Shown: positions 7,896 to 16,472 of the stretch, in pieces
Position numbering within the stretch: the stretch's first letter is position 1
Layout: every line of letters begins with the position of its first letter
Source of the DNA: Myxococcus virescens
GTDB lineage: Bacteria; Myxococcota; Myxococcia; Myxococcales; Myxococcaceae
DNA: 64,000 nucleotides
Reading direction: 5' to 3'
NCBI RefSeq assembly: GCF_900101905.1
Contig: NZ_FNAJ01000011.1
Coordinates: 124,001-188,000, forward strand
The notes under the pieces: model-generated
The model's input: the letters and a program-made list of their open reading frames with translations, nothing else
Database searches by the model: none
Told to the model about the DNA's origin: nothing
Position numbers and translations under genes: made by a program

Positions 7896-8639
7896 CTAGC
7901 GTCGGGTGCTGAACTGCATGCGGCGGCCGCCCATGGGGGGCATGACCGGCGGCGGAGCCTCGAGCCCGAACTGCCACCACGTGGGCTCGTACGGCTTCAT
8001 CTTCAGGCGCTTGTCGTTCTGGAGCTGGGCGAGGCTGCCCTTGAGCTTCTCGTCCTTGGGGTTCTGCTCGACGCCCCGGGCGAGCACGCGCAGCGCGCCG
8101 TCCTTGTCCTTGTTCTGCATCAGGCACCAGGCATAGGCCGCCCAGACAATGGACTCCTTCTTGCCGCTCTTCGTGGCGGACTCGAACGCCTTCTTCATGG
8201 CGTCGAAGTCCTTGCGCTGGAAGTACAGGGCGCCTTCCATGGCCTTGGCCATGTAGTTGCGGCCGCTGCCCTTGGCGAAGGCGGCCTTGGCGCCCTCATG
8301 GTCCTTCACCATGTACTTCAGCATGCCAATCTGGGAGTGAAGCTCCGGACCGACCAGGAACTGCCACTTGTCGTAGACGAGCCCCTGTTCCAGCGTCTTC
8401 ACCGCCCGGTCCACCCGCGACTGGGCGTCCTTCTGGCTGGTGGGCTGGGACTGGAGGTCCTTCTGGACCACCGTCATCAGCGACTGGACGCGGCTGGCCA
8501 CCCGGCGAGCGAGCACGATGTAGGTGCCGACGAGGGCCAGGATTCCGGGGACGAGCCCCGCCCAGATGGAGAAGCCGGCCACCTTCACCAGGAGCGCGAC
8601 GGCGATTCCCACACCGAGGGAGATGAGAAGGTTGTACAT
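7896..8639 (-). CDS. Membrane-anchored TPR-like protein
   Basis: The 247-residue protein starts with two hydrophobic helices (residues ~3-23 and ~26-46), followed by a soluble helical part with TPR-like repeats (for example GLVYDKWQFLVGPELHSQIG and an alanine-rich ALYFQRKDFDAMKKAFESA). The tail is proline- and methionine-rich (APPPVMPPMGGRRM). It is probably an inner-membrane protein with a cytoplasmic TPR scaffold. No enzymatic motif is seen. It lies upstream of the cyclase on the same strand, but the 399-base gap argues against one operon. Confidence 0.7.
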   Translation of the reverse strand: MYNLLISLGVGIAVALLVKVAGFSIWAGLVPGILALVGTYIVLARRVASRVQSLMTVVQKDLQSQPTSQKDAQSRVDRAVKTLEQGLVYDKWQFLVGPELHSQIGMLKYMVKDHEGAKAAFAKGSGRNYMAKAMEGALYFQRKDFDAMKKAFESATKSGKKESIVWAAYAWCLMQNKDKDGALRVLARGVEQNPKDEKLKGSLAQLQNDKRLKMKPYEPTWWQFGLEAPPPVMPPMGGRRMQFSTRR

Positions 8640-8735
8640 GGGGGGCCCCTCTTAGCGATGTGCGTGGAGCACCGCAATCTTCGGATGCACTTGGTTTCAA
8701 GTCGCGGTATACGTCTGCTCGTCGCGACAGCAGGG

Positions 8736-8821
8736 GGCCCTCTGTCGAAATTGGTAGACGAGGCGGACTCAAAATCCGCTGCGGCTGACCCCGCGTCCCG
8801 GTTCGAGTCCGGGGAGGGCCA
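8736..8821 (+). tRNA. tRNA-Leu (anticodon CAA)
   Basis: The acceptor stem GGCCCTC pairs perfectly with GAGGGCC, followed by discriminator A. The anticodon stem GCGGA/TCCGC encloses loop CTCAAAA, giving anticodon CAA for UUG. A long variable arm and the T-loop GGTTCGAGTCC are present, as expected for a class II leucine tRNA. The 3' CCA is not encoded. Confidence 0.96.
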
Positions 8822-8923
8822 TCATCCGAAGGGCAGGACCGGCGAGGTGGTCTTCCGCTGGAAGCGCCCGGTCCTGGTAAAGGACAGGCTCCAGCAGGTA
8901 GGGGCGGCGGAGGTCCCCCGTTA

Positions 8924-9598
8924 ATGAGGGTGTTGCTGGTCGAGGATGACGCGAGCCTGCGGGAAGGCATGGGCGAGCTCATCTCGGAGCTCGCGCAGGT
9001 CCACGCGGTCAGCACCGGGGAGGAAGCGGTCGCGGCCATCGAGGCCGAGCGCTTCGTCCTGGTCATCAGTGATCTGCGCATCTCCGGAGGCGAGCTGGGC
9101 GGCCGGACGGTCGTCGAGGCTGCCCGGAAGCGTCATCAGGCGGTGGCCATTGTCAGCGCCGCGACGCCGGACGAGGTGATCCAGGCCGTCCAGCCCCAGG
9201 TGGCGGACGCCATGCTCCTCAAGCCGTTTCAGATCGACGACATCTACGCCCTGGTGGAGCGCTTCATCGCGCTGCGTCAGGACGTGGAGCAGTTGGCCAC
9301 CCAGGGGCCGCGGCCAGCCGCGAGCGCCTGGTCGCCGCGGGGCGCCCACGTTCAGATCGCGCGGGAGGACGCGCTGAGGGCAATGTGGGTGTCCGTAACG
9401 GCCGGCGGCGACTTCGGCTGGACGTTCCACCCGACCCCTTCGGGCGTGGGGGTTCAGGTGGTCGAAGGTGTACTTGAAGTGGATGACGTGTCGTACTCGG
9501 CGCCCGGGTATTTCTTCCTGGGGGCCGGGCAGGCGCCTCGGATGCGCAGCCCGGAAGGCTGTCTGGTCGTGGCCGTGGGACTGAAAGGGCAGGGCTGA
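8924..9598 (+). CDS. Response regulator with C-terminal cupin-like domain
   Basis: Residues 1-~118 form a receiver (LLVEDDAS, phosphoacceptor aspartate in LVISDLRI, lysine in LLKPF). A linker leads to a C-terminal ~75-residue segment (from about residue 150) rich in beta strands with turns typical of a small cupin: GWTFHPTPSGVGVQVVEG, then DVSYSAPGYFFLGAG. No DNA-binding or enzymatic output domain is seen. The cupin could bind a metal or small ligand; the usual cupin histidines are mostly missing. A GGAGG site ~10 bases upstream supports ATG 8924. It ends five bases before the rRNA methyltransferase start. Confidence 0.72.
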   Translation: MRVLLVEDDASLREGMGELISELAQVHAVSTGEEAVAAIEAERFVLVISDLRISGGELGGRTVVEAARKRHQAVAIVSAATPDEVIQAVQPQVADAMLLKPFQIDDIYALVERFIALRQDVEQLATQGPRPAASAWSPRGAHVQIAREDALRAMWVSVTAGGDFGWTFHPTPSGVGVQVVEGVLEVDDVSYSAPGYFFLGAGQAPRMRSPEGCLVVAVGLKGQG

Positions 9599-9603
9599 GG
9601 CAC

Positions 9604-10986
9604 GTGGATTCCGTCTGGCCGGCAACGCCCGTAGACCCGGAGCGCCTGGGTCGTCCTTCCCGTCGTGGCGCGACGGCGGCACTCGAAGCGCACATCGCGG
9701 TGCTTCGCGGCGAGCCTTTGAAGGCCGCGCTCGCCAACGCCTTGCGAGAGGCCAATGGCCTGGGCGGCCAGGAGCGGCGCTTCGCCGCCATGGCCGTGCG
9801 CGAGCTGTCCCGGCACCAGCGCTTGCTGGATCTGGCGGCCCGGTTGCTGGGCCACACCATGGGCAAGGTGGGGCTGACGGAGGACCAGGCGCTGGTGCGC
9901 TACGCCCTCTGGCGCCGCATCTTCTGTGGTGAGGGCTGGGCCCGCATCGGTCCCGAGGTCCGGCTGCCGGGGCCCGTGCGTCCGCGCACCATCAAGGACG
10001 ACCTGCTCCAGCGCGTGGTGGAACAGCCGCTGCCGGAGGCGCCGCTCCCGGAGTCCCAGACGGAGCGGCTGGCCATTCGCTACTCGTTCCCCAACTGGTT
10101 GGTGCAGCGCCTGGCCCAGGTGTACCCGGAGGATGTGCTGGAAGGGCTGCTGGCGTCGCTCGATGAGGAGCCGTCGCTGCACTTCCGCGCGCGGCCCCCG
10201 GGGACCCGGGACGCGGTGCTGGCGGCGCTGAAGGAAGAGGGCGTCAACGCCGAGCCCGTGGCGGCGGCGCCGGATGCTGTGCGGGTGACGGACTCCAGCC
10301 ACCGCGTCTTCGAGACTCGGATGATGAAGTCCGGCCGGCTCCAGGTGCAGGACGTGGGCAGCCAGCTCATCTCCGAGCTGTGCCGTCCCCGGGAGGGCTC
10401 GCTGGAGGGCTTCACCGTGGCGGACGTGTGCGCCGGCGCGGGCGGCAAGACGCTGGCGTTGGCGGACTTCGTCGGGCCCCGGGGCAAGGTGCTGGCCGGG
10501 GACCGCTCGCGGCGTCGGCTGGCCGAGGCGCGTGAGCGCGTGCGCCACTTCTCGCTTCGGCAGGTCGCTTTTCCGCATCCGCTTCCGCTGTCCGACGCGG
10601 ACGTCCTTCTGATCGATGCGCCGTGCAGCGGCACGGGCTCCCTGGCGCGCGAGCCGGATCAGAAGTGGAAGCTCACCGCTCAGGAAATCGCCAAGTACCA
10701 GGCCACGCAGTCAGAGTTGCTGGATGAGGTGTCACGCCAGGCGAAGCCGGGGGCACTCATCGTCTATGCGACCTGCTCGGTGATGCCGGAGGAGGACGAG
10801 GCGGTGGTGGAGGCCTTCCTCGCGAAGCATCCGGACTTCACGCTGGAGCCGGTCGAGGACGTACTCGGCGCGGAACGGGCGGCGCTCGCCGCGCAGGGGC
10901 CCTATCTGAAGGCGTTGCCTCCCAAGGTTCCCGGGGGAGGATTCTTCGCGGCCCGGCTGCGGAGGACAGGGGCGGGGCCGGGTTGA
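9604..10986 (+). CDS. RsmB/NOP2/Sun-family RNA (cytosine-5) methyltransferase
   Basis: This 460-residue enzyme probably methylates a cytosine in 16S rRNA using S-adenosylmethionine. The N-terminal ~150 residues look like the NusB-like helical domain of RsmB. The catalytic part has motif I VADVCAGAGGKTLALA, motif IV DAPCSGTGSLAREPDQKW and motif VI YATCSVMPEEDE, so both cysteines of the family (PC and TC) are present. It starts at GTG 9604 behind a GAGG-containing site. Its last four bases overlap a possible early start of the next ORF. RsmB is the nearest match, but other NOP2/Sun members cannot be excluded. Confidence 0.9.
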   Translation: MDSVWPATPVDPERLGRPSRRGATAALEAHIAVLRGEPLKAALANALREANGLGGQERRFAAMAVRELSRHQRLLDLAARLLGHTMGKVGLTEDQALVRYALWRRIFCGEGWARIGPEVRLPGPVRPRTIKDDLLQRVVEQPLPEAPLPESQTERLAIRYSFPNWLVQRLAQVYPEDVLEGLLASLDEEPSLHFRARPPGTRDAVLAALKEEGVNAEPVAAAPDAVRVTDSSHRVFETRMMKSGRLQVQDVGSQLISELCRPREGSLEGFTVADVCAGAGGKTLALADFVGPRGKVLAGDRSRRRLAEARERVRHFSLRQVAFPHPLPLSDADVLLIDAPCSGTGSLAREPDQKWKLTAQEIAKYQATQSELLDEVSRQAKPGALIVYATCSVMPEEDEAVVEAFLAKHPDFTLEPVEDVLGAERAALAAQGPYLKALPPKVPGGGFFAARLRRTGAGPG

Positions 10987-11042
10987 CAGGCTCCGAGAGC
11001 GCACGCTACGCAATCGTTGATTTCTCAAGGAGTGTGACTGAC

Positions 11043-11444
11043 TTGGCGGCCGACTCGAAGCAGTCCGAGGTGGTGAAGCAGATCAACGAGGCCTTCCAGG
11101 CGGCGCAGGACCGGTTGGCCCAGCTTCGCGAGGCCGTGGAGCGCAACACGGACCTGGCCCGGGCGAATGCTCGCACCACCGTGTTGAAGGATCAGAAGGA
11201 GAAGGCGCTCAAGGAACTGGGCGAAGCCGTCTGGCGTCAGGTCCAGAAGGGGCGGCTGGACCTTCCGGCGGGTTTCGGCGTCGCGCTCAAGGCGGTGGAA
11301 GCAGCAGAGCAGGCGGTCGAAGCCCACGCCCGTGAGCTCACCGACCTCCTTCGGGAAGGGGAAGAAGTGGCGCAGCGGTTGAACGAACAAAAAAACGCAC
11401 CGCGGCCTCAAAGAGTTCTGGTGCCTGGAGCGAAGAAACGGTAG
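11043..11444 (+). CDS. Coiled-coil protein of unknown function
   Basis: A 133-residue highly charged protein, almost entirely helical, with heptad-like spacing (AFQAAQDRLAQLREAVERN, AVEAAEQAVEAHARELTDL). No membrane segment or enzymatic motif. I chose TTG 11043 because AAGGAG (11027-11032) lies ten bases upstream; GTG 11034 is too close to it and the longer GTG/ATG frame from 10983 lacks a site. It follows the rRNA methyltransferase and precedes the tRNA-Ala genes. Confidence 0.65.
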   Translation: MAADSKQSEVVKQINEAFQAAQDRLAQLREAVERNTDLARANARTTVLKDQKEKALKELGEAVWRQVQKGRLDLPAGFGVALKAVEAAEQAVEAHARELTDLLREGEEVAQRLNEQKNAPRPQRVLVPGAKKR

Positions 11445-11500
11445 AAGGCACCCACTTCGCCGGTCGGGCCGCTCCCCAAAGCGGCTCAGCAGCAAAAGAC

Positions 11501-11573
<73 letters not shown>

Positions 11574-11587
11574 CTCTGAAATGAAGA

Positions 11588-11622
11588 GGCCCGCCAGGGA
11601 AACCTGGCGGGCCTTTTGTTTT
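11588..11622 (+). terminator. Rho-independent terminator after tRNA-Ala copy 1
   Basis: A perfect 11-bp stem GGCCCGCCAGG / CCTGGCGGGCC with a GAAA loop is followed by TTTTGTTTT. Confidence 0.9.
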
Positions 11623-11656
11623 GAAGCGGTAGGTGACACCCGCAGCAAAAGACGAC

Positions 11657-11729
<73 letters not shown>

Positions 11730-11744
11730 CTCTGAAATGAAGAG

Positions 11745-11779
11745 GCCCGCCAGGGAAACCTGGCGGGCTTCTTTGTTTT
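11745..11779 (+). terminator. Rho-independent terminator after tRNA-Ala copy 2
   Basis: Stem GCCCGCCAGG / CCTGGCGGGC with GAAA loop, followed by TTCTTTGTTTT. It also lies just past the 3' end of the convergent aldolase gene. Confidence 0.88.
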
Positions 11780-11791
11780 CCGCCGAGCCGA

Positions 11792-12715
11792 CTACGCCTT
11801 GCCGGCGAAGATGGCCATCACGTCCTTGAGGAGCTTGATGGACTCGCCGTGCGGACGCTGGAAGGCGTTGCGGCCCATGATGGAGCCGAAGCCGCCGCCG
11901 GCGTTGATCTGCTTGATCTCCTCCAGCAGGGCGTCGGTGCCCTTGGCCTCGCCGCCGGAGAAGATGACGATGCGCTTGCCGTTGAAGGCGGAGCGGACGA
12001 CCTCGCGGACGCGGTCCGCCAGCGTCTTGGTGGGGATGCCGGCCTTCTCGAAGGCCTTCTTCGCCTCGGCCTGCTCGATGTGGTCCTGCGGCGGCTTCAC
12101 CTTGATGACGTGGGCGCCGAGCTGGGCGCTGATCTGCGCCGCGTACGCCACCACGTCGATGCCCGTCTCACCCTCCTTGGACAGGTTGCCGCGGGGGTAG
12201 GCCCAGAGAACGGTGGGCAGGCCGTAGGACTTGGCCTCGGCGATGATGTCGCGGAGGTCCTCGTACTGCTCGTTGCGCGCGCCGGAGCCCGGGTAGATGG
12301 TGTAGCCGACGGCGGTGCAGCCCAGGCGGACGGCGTCCTTCACGGAGCTCGTCACCGCGGACATGGGGTTGGCCACCTTGGCCAGGGTGTCGGAGTTGTT
12401 GACCTTGAGGATGAGGGGAATCTCACCCGCGTACCTGCCGGCCACCGCCTCCAGGAAGCCCAGCGGCGCTGCGTAGGCGTTGCAGCCCGACTCGATGGCC
12501 AGGTTGATGTGGTAGTCCGGGTCATAGCCGGCGGGGTTCGGACCGAAGGAGCGGGCTGGGCCGTGCTCGAAGCCCTGATCCACCGGGAGGATGACGAGCT
12601 TGCCCGTGCCGGCCAGCGTGCCGGTGTTCAGCAGCCGGGCCAGGTTGGTCAGCGTGCCGGGGTTGTCAGACGGGTACCACGACAGGATCTGCTTGACGCG
12701 ATCGGTATGGGGCAT
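11792..12715 (-). CDS. Class I fructose-bisphosphate aldolase (FbaB/DhnA type)
   Basis: The enzyme cleaves fructose-1,6-bisphosphate to two triose phosphates in glycolysis, or runs in reverse for gluconeogenesis. The 307-residue protein matches the DhnA-type class I family: LVILPVDQGFEHGPARSF near the N-terminus, the strand HVIKVKPP expected to carry the Schiff-base lysine, and phosphate-binding glycine segments IVIFSGGEAKG and GGGFGSIMGRNAFQR. ATG 12715 is chosen because an earlier in-frame ATG (12766) adds 17 unlike residues. It stands alone, divergent from the TolC-like gene across ~250 bases. Confidence 0.92.
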   Translation of the reverse strand: MPHTDRVKQILSWYPSDNPGTLTNLARLLNTGTLAGTGKLVILPVDQGFEHGPARSFGPNPAGYDPDYHINLAIESGCNAYAAPLGFLEAVAGRYAGEIPLILKVNNSDTLAKVANPMSAVTSSVKDAVRLGCTAVGYTIYPGSGARNEQYEDLRDIIAEAKSYGLPTVLWAYPRGNLSKEGETGIDVVAYAAQISAQLGAHVIKVKPPQDHIEQAEAKKAFEKAGIPTKTLADRVREVVRSAFNGKRIVIFSGGEAKGTDALLEEIKQINAGGGFGSIMGRNAFQRPHGESIKLLKDVMAIFAGKA

Positions 12716-12962
12716 GTGTGGGGATCCTCTGTCTCGGGAACAGGCGCAATCTGCTGCATGCGCCACGTCCTACCAACTCCTTTTCGCGCACGAGTGTCAT
12801 GGGTTCCACGACAGTGCACATCCCCCGTGCCTTCCGGCGCGGCCGTCCACAAGCTCGGGCCGGTGCCGTGGGACGAACAACACCGGTGACGGCCCGCTGC
12901 CGAACGGACATGCTGCGCCGCCGTGAGGTTCTCGGCTCTGGGGAGCTACACAAGGCGGGTTG

Positions 12963-14714
12963 ATGCGCAGACACCTGGATCATGGCGTGACAGTGGCGCT
13001 GATGCTCGCGGCGGGCGTTGCCGGAGCGCAGCTCACCCCCGGCTCGGTCGGGTCGGGGAGCAGCCCTTCAACCGGCACCGGAAGCACGCCGGCCCCCTCC
13101 ACGCCCGGCGCTACGCCAGCGCCAGAGGCGCCGGACGTGGGGACGCCGGGCTCCGATGCGCCGACGACGGTGCCTGGCACTGGGGCGCAGGGAGGGACGC
13201 GGCCCACGCCGCGCGTGGGGACCGGGGGGCGGGAGCTGCCGCCGAGTCCACCGGGCATTGCGCCCGGCTCGATTGAGGAGACGCCGGGTTCCTCCCAGCG
13301 GGGGCAGGCCATTTCGCCCGCGCCAGCCCTGGAACCCTCCAATGAGGCGGAGCAGGTGAAGGAGGGCGTGACGGGTGCGCCGGACTCGGAGGAGAAACCC
13401 GCGCGGCGGGCGCCGCTGACGCTGGCGCAGCTGGTGGCGCGGGCTCGCGAAGCGGACTCCCGGGTGGAGGAGGCGACGGCGGAGCTGCGCAAGTTCCAGG
13501 CGCTCTACCAACAGGCGCGGTGGGCCTGGTTCCCCAAGATCGAAATCACCGTGGGCGCGGGGGGCCCCACGCCCGAGGCCCGCAACGACGGCCTGGGTGG
13601 ACCGCCCACCACGGAGGCCACCTACAAGGGAGACCTGAACTTCGGCCGCGTCGGCGTGACGATGTTCTCCACCGGCAACGCGGTGCTGCCGCTCTACACC
13701 TTCGGCAAGCTGACGGCGCTGGAGAAGGCGGGTGCGCAGGGGCCCGTGCTGGGGGCCGCGCTTCGCGAGCGCACGCGCAACGAGGTCGGCTTCCAGGCCG
13801 CTCAGGCGTACTTCGGCTACCAGCTGGCGCGGAACGGGCTTCAGCAGATTGAAGAGGTCTCGAAGCGGTTGGAGGACGCTGGCCAGCGCATCGAGCGGCT
13901 GCTCAAGGAGGACTCGGCCCAGGTGTCCGCGGTGGACTCGTACAAGGTCCGCTTCTTCCGGCAGATTGTCGAAGCGCGCAGGGCGGAGGCCCTGCAGGGG
14001 CGCCAGTTCGCGCTCGCCGCCATCGGCCTGCTGGCGAACGTGGGGCCCGAAGACGCCGTGACGGTGGTGGAAGAAGACCTGGAGCTCGAAGAGGACGTGC
14101 CGGTGCCCAGCCTGGAGCAGGCGCTGGTGCGCGCGGAGCAGTCCCGTCCGGAATTGACGGCCGTCGCCGCCGGCATCGCCGCTCGCGAGCAGGAGGTCTT
14201 CATCCGCGAGCGCAGCTACTACCCGGACCTGGGGCTGGCCGGCTTCTATGATGTGCGCTTCACCACCAGCGCCACGCGGCAGCGCACGCCCTTCGCGTTT
14301 GATCCGTACAACGACCGCACCGGGGGCGTGGGCCTGGTGATGCGGGGGACGTTCGACATTCCCATCAAGGATGCCCAGCTCGAGCAGGCCCGCGCGGAGC
14401 TGGACAAGCTGCGCGCGCAGGAGAAGCAGATTCGCGCGGGCATCCGCCTGGAGGTCTCCAAGGTGCACGGCGAGCTGGTGGCCGCCTGGAGTCGCGCCCG
14501 GGCCTTTGGCGAGGCGGAGCGGAGCGCCCGCCGGTGGGTGACGGCCGCCTTCACCGCGTTCGACCTGGGGACCGGTGACACACGTGACCTGGTGGACGCT
14601 TTCACGGCCTATGCCCAGGCTTCAGGTGACAAAGGCAAGAGCTGGCACGACGTTCGGGTAGGTATGGCCGCCCTCGCGCGGGTAACCGGGGCGCCGCTGG
14701 CTCCGGGTGAATAA
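12963..14714 (+). CDS. TolC-family outer-membrane efflux protein
   Basis: A 583-residue protein with a signal peptide (residues 1-~21, ending VAGAQL). Residues ~25-150 form a low-complexity stretch rich in proline, glycine, threonine and serine, and the outer-membrane efflux domain follows, with two long helical segments (for example LTLAQLVARAREADSRVEEA and the repeat-equivalent PVPSLEQALVRAEQSRPELT). The domain halves match TolC-like trimers that form the outer-membrane exit duct. The long linker is unusual. No inner-membrane pump or adaptor is adjacent on this side; an MlaC-like gene follows 55 bases later. Confidence 0.88.
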   Translation: MRRHLDHGVTVALMLAAGVAGAQLTPGSVGSGSSPSTGTGSTPAPSTPGATPAPEAPDVGTPGSDAPTTVPGTGAQGGTRPTPRVGTGGRELPPSPPGIAPGSIEETPGSSQRGQAISPAPALEPSNEAEQVKEGVTGAPDSEEKPARRAPLTLAQLVARAREADSRVEEATAELRKFQALYQQARWAWFPKIEITVGAGGPTPEARNDGLGGPPTTEATYKGDLNFGRVGVTMFSTGNAVLPLYTFGKLTALEKAGAQGPVLGAALRERTRNEVGFQAAQAYFGYQLARNGLQQIEEVSKRLEDAGQRIERLLKEDSAQVSAVDSYKVRFFRQIVEARRAEALQGRQFALAAIGLLANVGPEDAVTVVEEDLELEEDVPVPSLEQALVRAEQSRPELTAVAAGIAAREQEVFIRERSYYPDLGLAGFYDVRFTTSATRQRTPFAFDPYNDRTGGVGLVMRGTFDIPIKDAQLEQARAELDKLRAQEKQIRAGIRLEVSKVHGELVAAWSRARAFGEAERSARRWVTAAFTAFDLGTGDTRDLVDAFTAYAQASGDKGKSWHDVRVGMAALARVTGAPLAPGE

Positions 14715-14769
14715 CCATGCGCTCACCACAGTCTTCCCTGTCGTCCTTTCATCACTCGGAGCCCATTGA

Positions 14770-15375
14770 ATGATTGCGTCCCTGCTTGCCGCCACCCTGC
14801 TTGCCGCCGCGCCCGGCCCACTGACGGTCGTCCAATCCGGGAATGCGGACGTGCAGAAGGCCGCCAACGCGCCCGGTGCCACCGCGCAGTCGCTGGCCGC
14901 CGTCGTGGAGAAGTTCGTCGACTTCGAGGAGCTGGCGAAGCGTGCGCTGGGTGACAAGACCTGGGCCGGCCTCCAGCCCGCCCAGCGCAAGGAGTTCACC
15001 GAGACGATGACGGGCCTGCTGCGCGCGTCCTATGCCCAGAAGGCCCTGGGGCAGGCGCAAGCCCAGGTGAAGTACGGCGAGGAGGGCATCGACGGGAACG
15101 AGGCCTCGGTGGGCACCACGGTGACGGTGAAGAAGGACGCCATCCCCGTCGAGTACCGCCTGTACCGCACGTCGGCGACCGGGGCGTGGCGCATCTACGA
15201 CGTCATCACCGACGAAGTGTCCCTGGTGGACACGTACAAGGGGCAGTTCCGCAAGCTGCTCGCCGACAAGGGCTTCGACGGCCTGCTGTCCACGCTGAAG
15301 AGCAAGCGGACGCAGTTGGAGAAGGAGAACGCGGCGTCGGCGCAGAAGAGCGCGGAGCAGACCGCGGTCCCCTGA
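14770..15375 (+). CDS. MlaC/Ttg2D/HpnM-like periplasmic lipid carrier
   Basis: A 201-residue exported protein (signal peptide ~1-15) of the toluene-tolerance Ttg2/MlaC family, which carries lipids across the periplasm. Typical segments are VVEKFVDFEELAKRALGDKTW, LQPAQRKEFTETMTGLLR, and the C-terminal YDVITDEVSLVDTYKGQF. GGAG seven bases before ATG 14770 supports the start. No MlaD/E/F genes are nearby. The same family includes HpnM, which works with the RND transporter HpnN; an HpnN-like gene lies beyond the ceramide operon, so a link to that lipid system is plausible but inferred. Confidence 0.85.
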   Translation: MIASLLAATLLAAAPGPLTVVQSGNADVQKAANAPGATAQSLAAVVEKFVDFEELAKRALGDKTWAGLQPAQRKEFTETMTGLLRASYAQKALGQAQAQVKYGEEGIDGNEASVGTTVTVKKDAIPVEYRLYRTSATGAWRIYDVITDEVSLVDTYKGQFRKLLADKGFDGLLSTLKSKRTQLEKENAASAQKSAEQTAVP

Positions 15376-15403
15376 CGCCCAGCGCGGTCCGCTTCACGTG
15401 TCC

Positions 15404-15444
15404 AGGCCGAGGTGCCCTCCAGGGTGCCTCGGCCTTCGTCTTTT
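15404..15444. terminator. Hairpin terminator between convergent genes
   Basis: AGGCCGAGG (15404-15412) pairs with CCTCGGCCT (15427-15435), with further pairing of GCCCT/AGGG(T)G inside, then TCGTCTTTT on the plus strand. It ends transcription of the MlaC-like gene and may serve the opposed ceramide-reductase gene. Confidence 0.8.
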
Positions 15445-16445
15445 CAGCGCCCGCCCGCCTCGCGGTATGCGGCCAGGGTGCCGGCCAGGCCCTGGGCCAG
15501 GGGGATGGTGGGCAGGAAGCCCAGCTCCCGACTCGCGCGCTCGGTGGAGCATGTCCACGCGGGGCACCGCATCTCCCGCACCTTGTCCCGGTTGAGGATG
15601 GGCACCGTGCCGCGCAGGCGGGCCACGGCTTCCGAGCCCAGCCCCACCACGTAGCTGACCGTCTGCGGCACGGGCAGCACGGCGGGCCGGCCCTTGCCGA
15701 GCGCCCCGGCCATGGCCGTGCAGACGTCCTCCCAGGAGTGCTCCACGCCGTCGGACACGGCGTACACGCCGCGCGCCGGGTCTTCCTTCGACACCGTGGG
15801 GCCGCGATCCGCGGCCGCGAGCAGGGCGGTGCAGAGGTCATCCACGTGGATGAGTGAGTAGCGCTTGGGCCCGAAGCCGCTCTTCAGCGCCAGCCCCAGC
15901 TTCGCCATGGGCAGCAGCGACGGGAGGAACTCCACGTCACCGGGCCCGTAGACGATGGGCGGCCGGACGATGACGGACGGAACCCGGTCCGCGAACGCCC
16001 GTACCGCCTCCTCGCCGCCCAGCTTGCTGCGGCCGTAGATGGACACGGGCGCGGGCGGGTCCTCCTCGCGGCGCGGGCGCTCCGGCGTGGACGGGCCGGC
16101 GGCGGCCAGCGACGAGCAGTACACCAGCCGGGGAGGGTGGGGCAGGGCGGCCATGGCCTCCACCAGGCGGCGGGTCCCCTTCGCGTTGCCCTCGATGTAG
16201 CCCTCGGGCTCGCGGGACTTGGTGACACCCGCCAGGTGCAGCACGCAGTCCACGTCGCGCACGGCTTCGGCCAGTCCCGCGCCCGTTGTCAGGTCCGCCA
16301 CCACGAAGCGGGCGCCCAGCCCCTCCAGGGGCCCACGGCGCGAACTGGCGCGCACCATGAGGGTCAGCGTGTCGCCACGCTCCACGATGCGGCGCGCGAG
16401 CCGCTGGCCAATGAACCCGGTGCCGCCAGTGAGCAGGAATCGCAA
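15444..16445 (-). CDS. cerR: NAD-dependent epimerase/dehydratase, probable ceramide reductase
   Basis: A 333-residue extended short-chain dehydrogenase: nucleotide motif LLTGGTGFIGQRLA at the N-terminus and catalytic YGRSK (Tyr-x3-Lys) near residue 140. It is last in a leftward three-gene operon (27-base gap) after a GNAT acyltransferase and a serine-palmitoyltransferase-like enzyme. In Caulobacter the bacterial ceramide pathway uses exactly these three activities, with CerR reducing the 3-keto group. The family fold is clear from sequence; the ceramide role rests on this context. It could otherwise be a sugar-nucleotide or sterol-type dehydrogenase. Confidence 0.78.
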   Translation of the reverse strand: MRFLLTGGTGFIGQRLARRIVERGDTLTLMVRASSRRGPLEGLGARFVVADLTTGAGLAEAVRDVDCVLHLAGVTKSREPEGYIEGNAKGTRRLVEAMAALPHPPRLVYCSSLAAAGPSTPERPRREEDPPAPVSIYGRSKLGGEEAVRAFADRVPSVIVRPPIVYGPGDVEFLPSLLPMAKLGLALKSGFGPKRYSLIHVDDLCTALLAAADRGPTVSKEDPARGVYAVSDGVEHSWEDVCTAMAGALGKGRPAVLPVPQTVSYVVGLGSEAVARLRGTVPILNRDKVREMRCPAWTCSTERASRELGFLPTIPLAQGLAGTLAAYREAGGR

Positions 16446-16472
16446 GGAAGACTCCTCGGGGTCGGGCTGTGG

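Noticed and set aside
6543-8924. 793-residue plus-strand ORF across the cyclase, its leader and the TPR gene
   Set aside because: Antisense to two genes with clear domains and spans a tRNA; long open antisense frames are expected at this GC content.
13068-14468. 466-residue minus-strand ORF
   Set aside because: Shadow of the TolC-like gene; no domain and biased composition.
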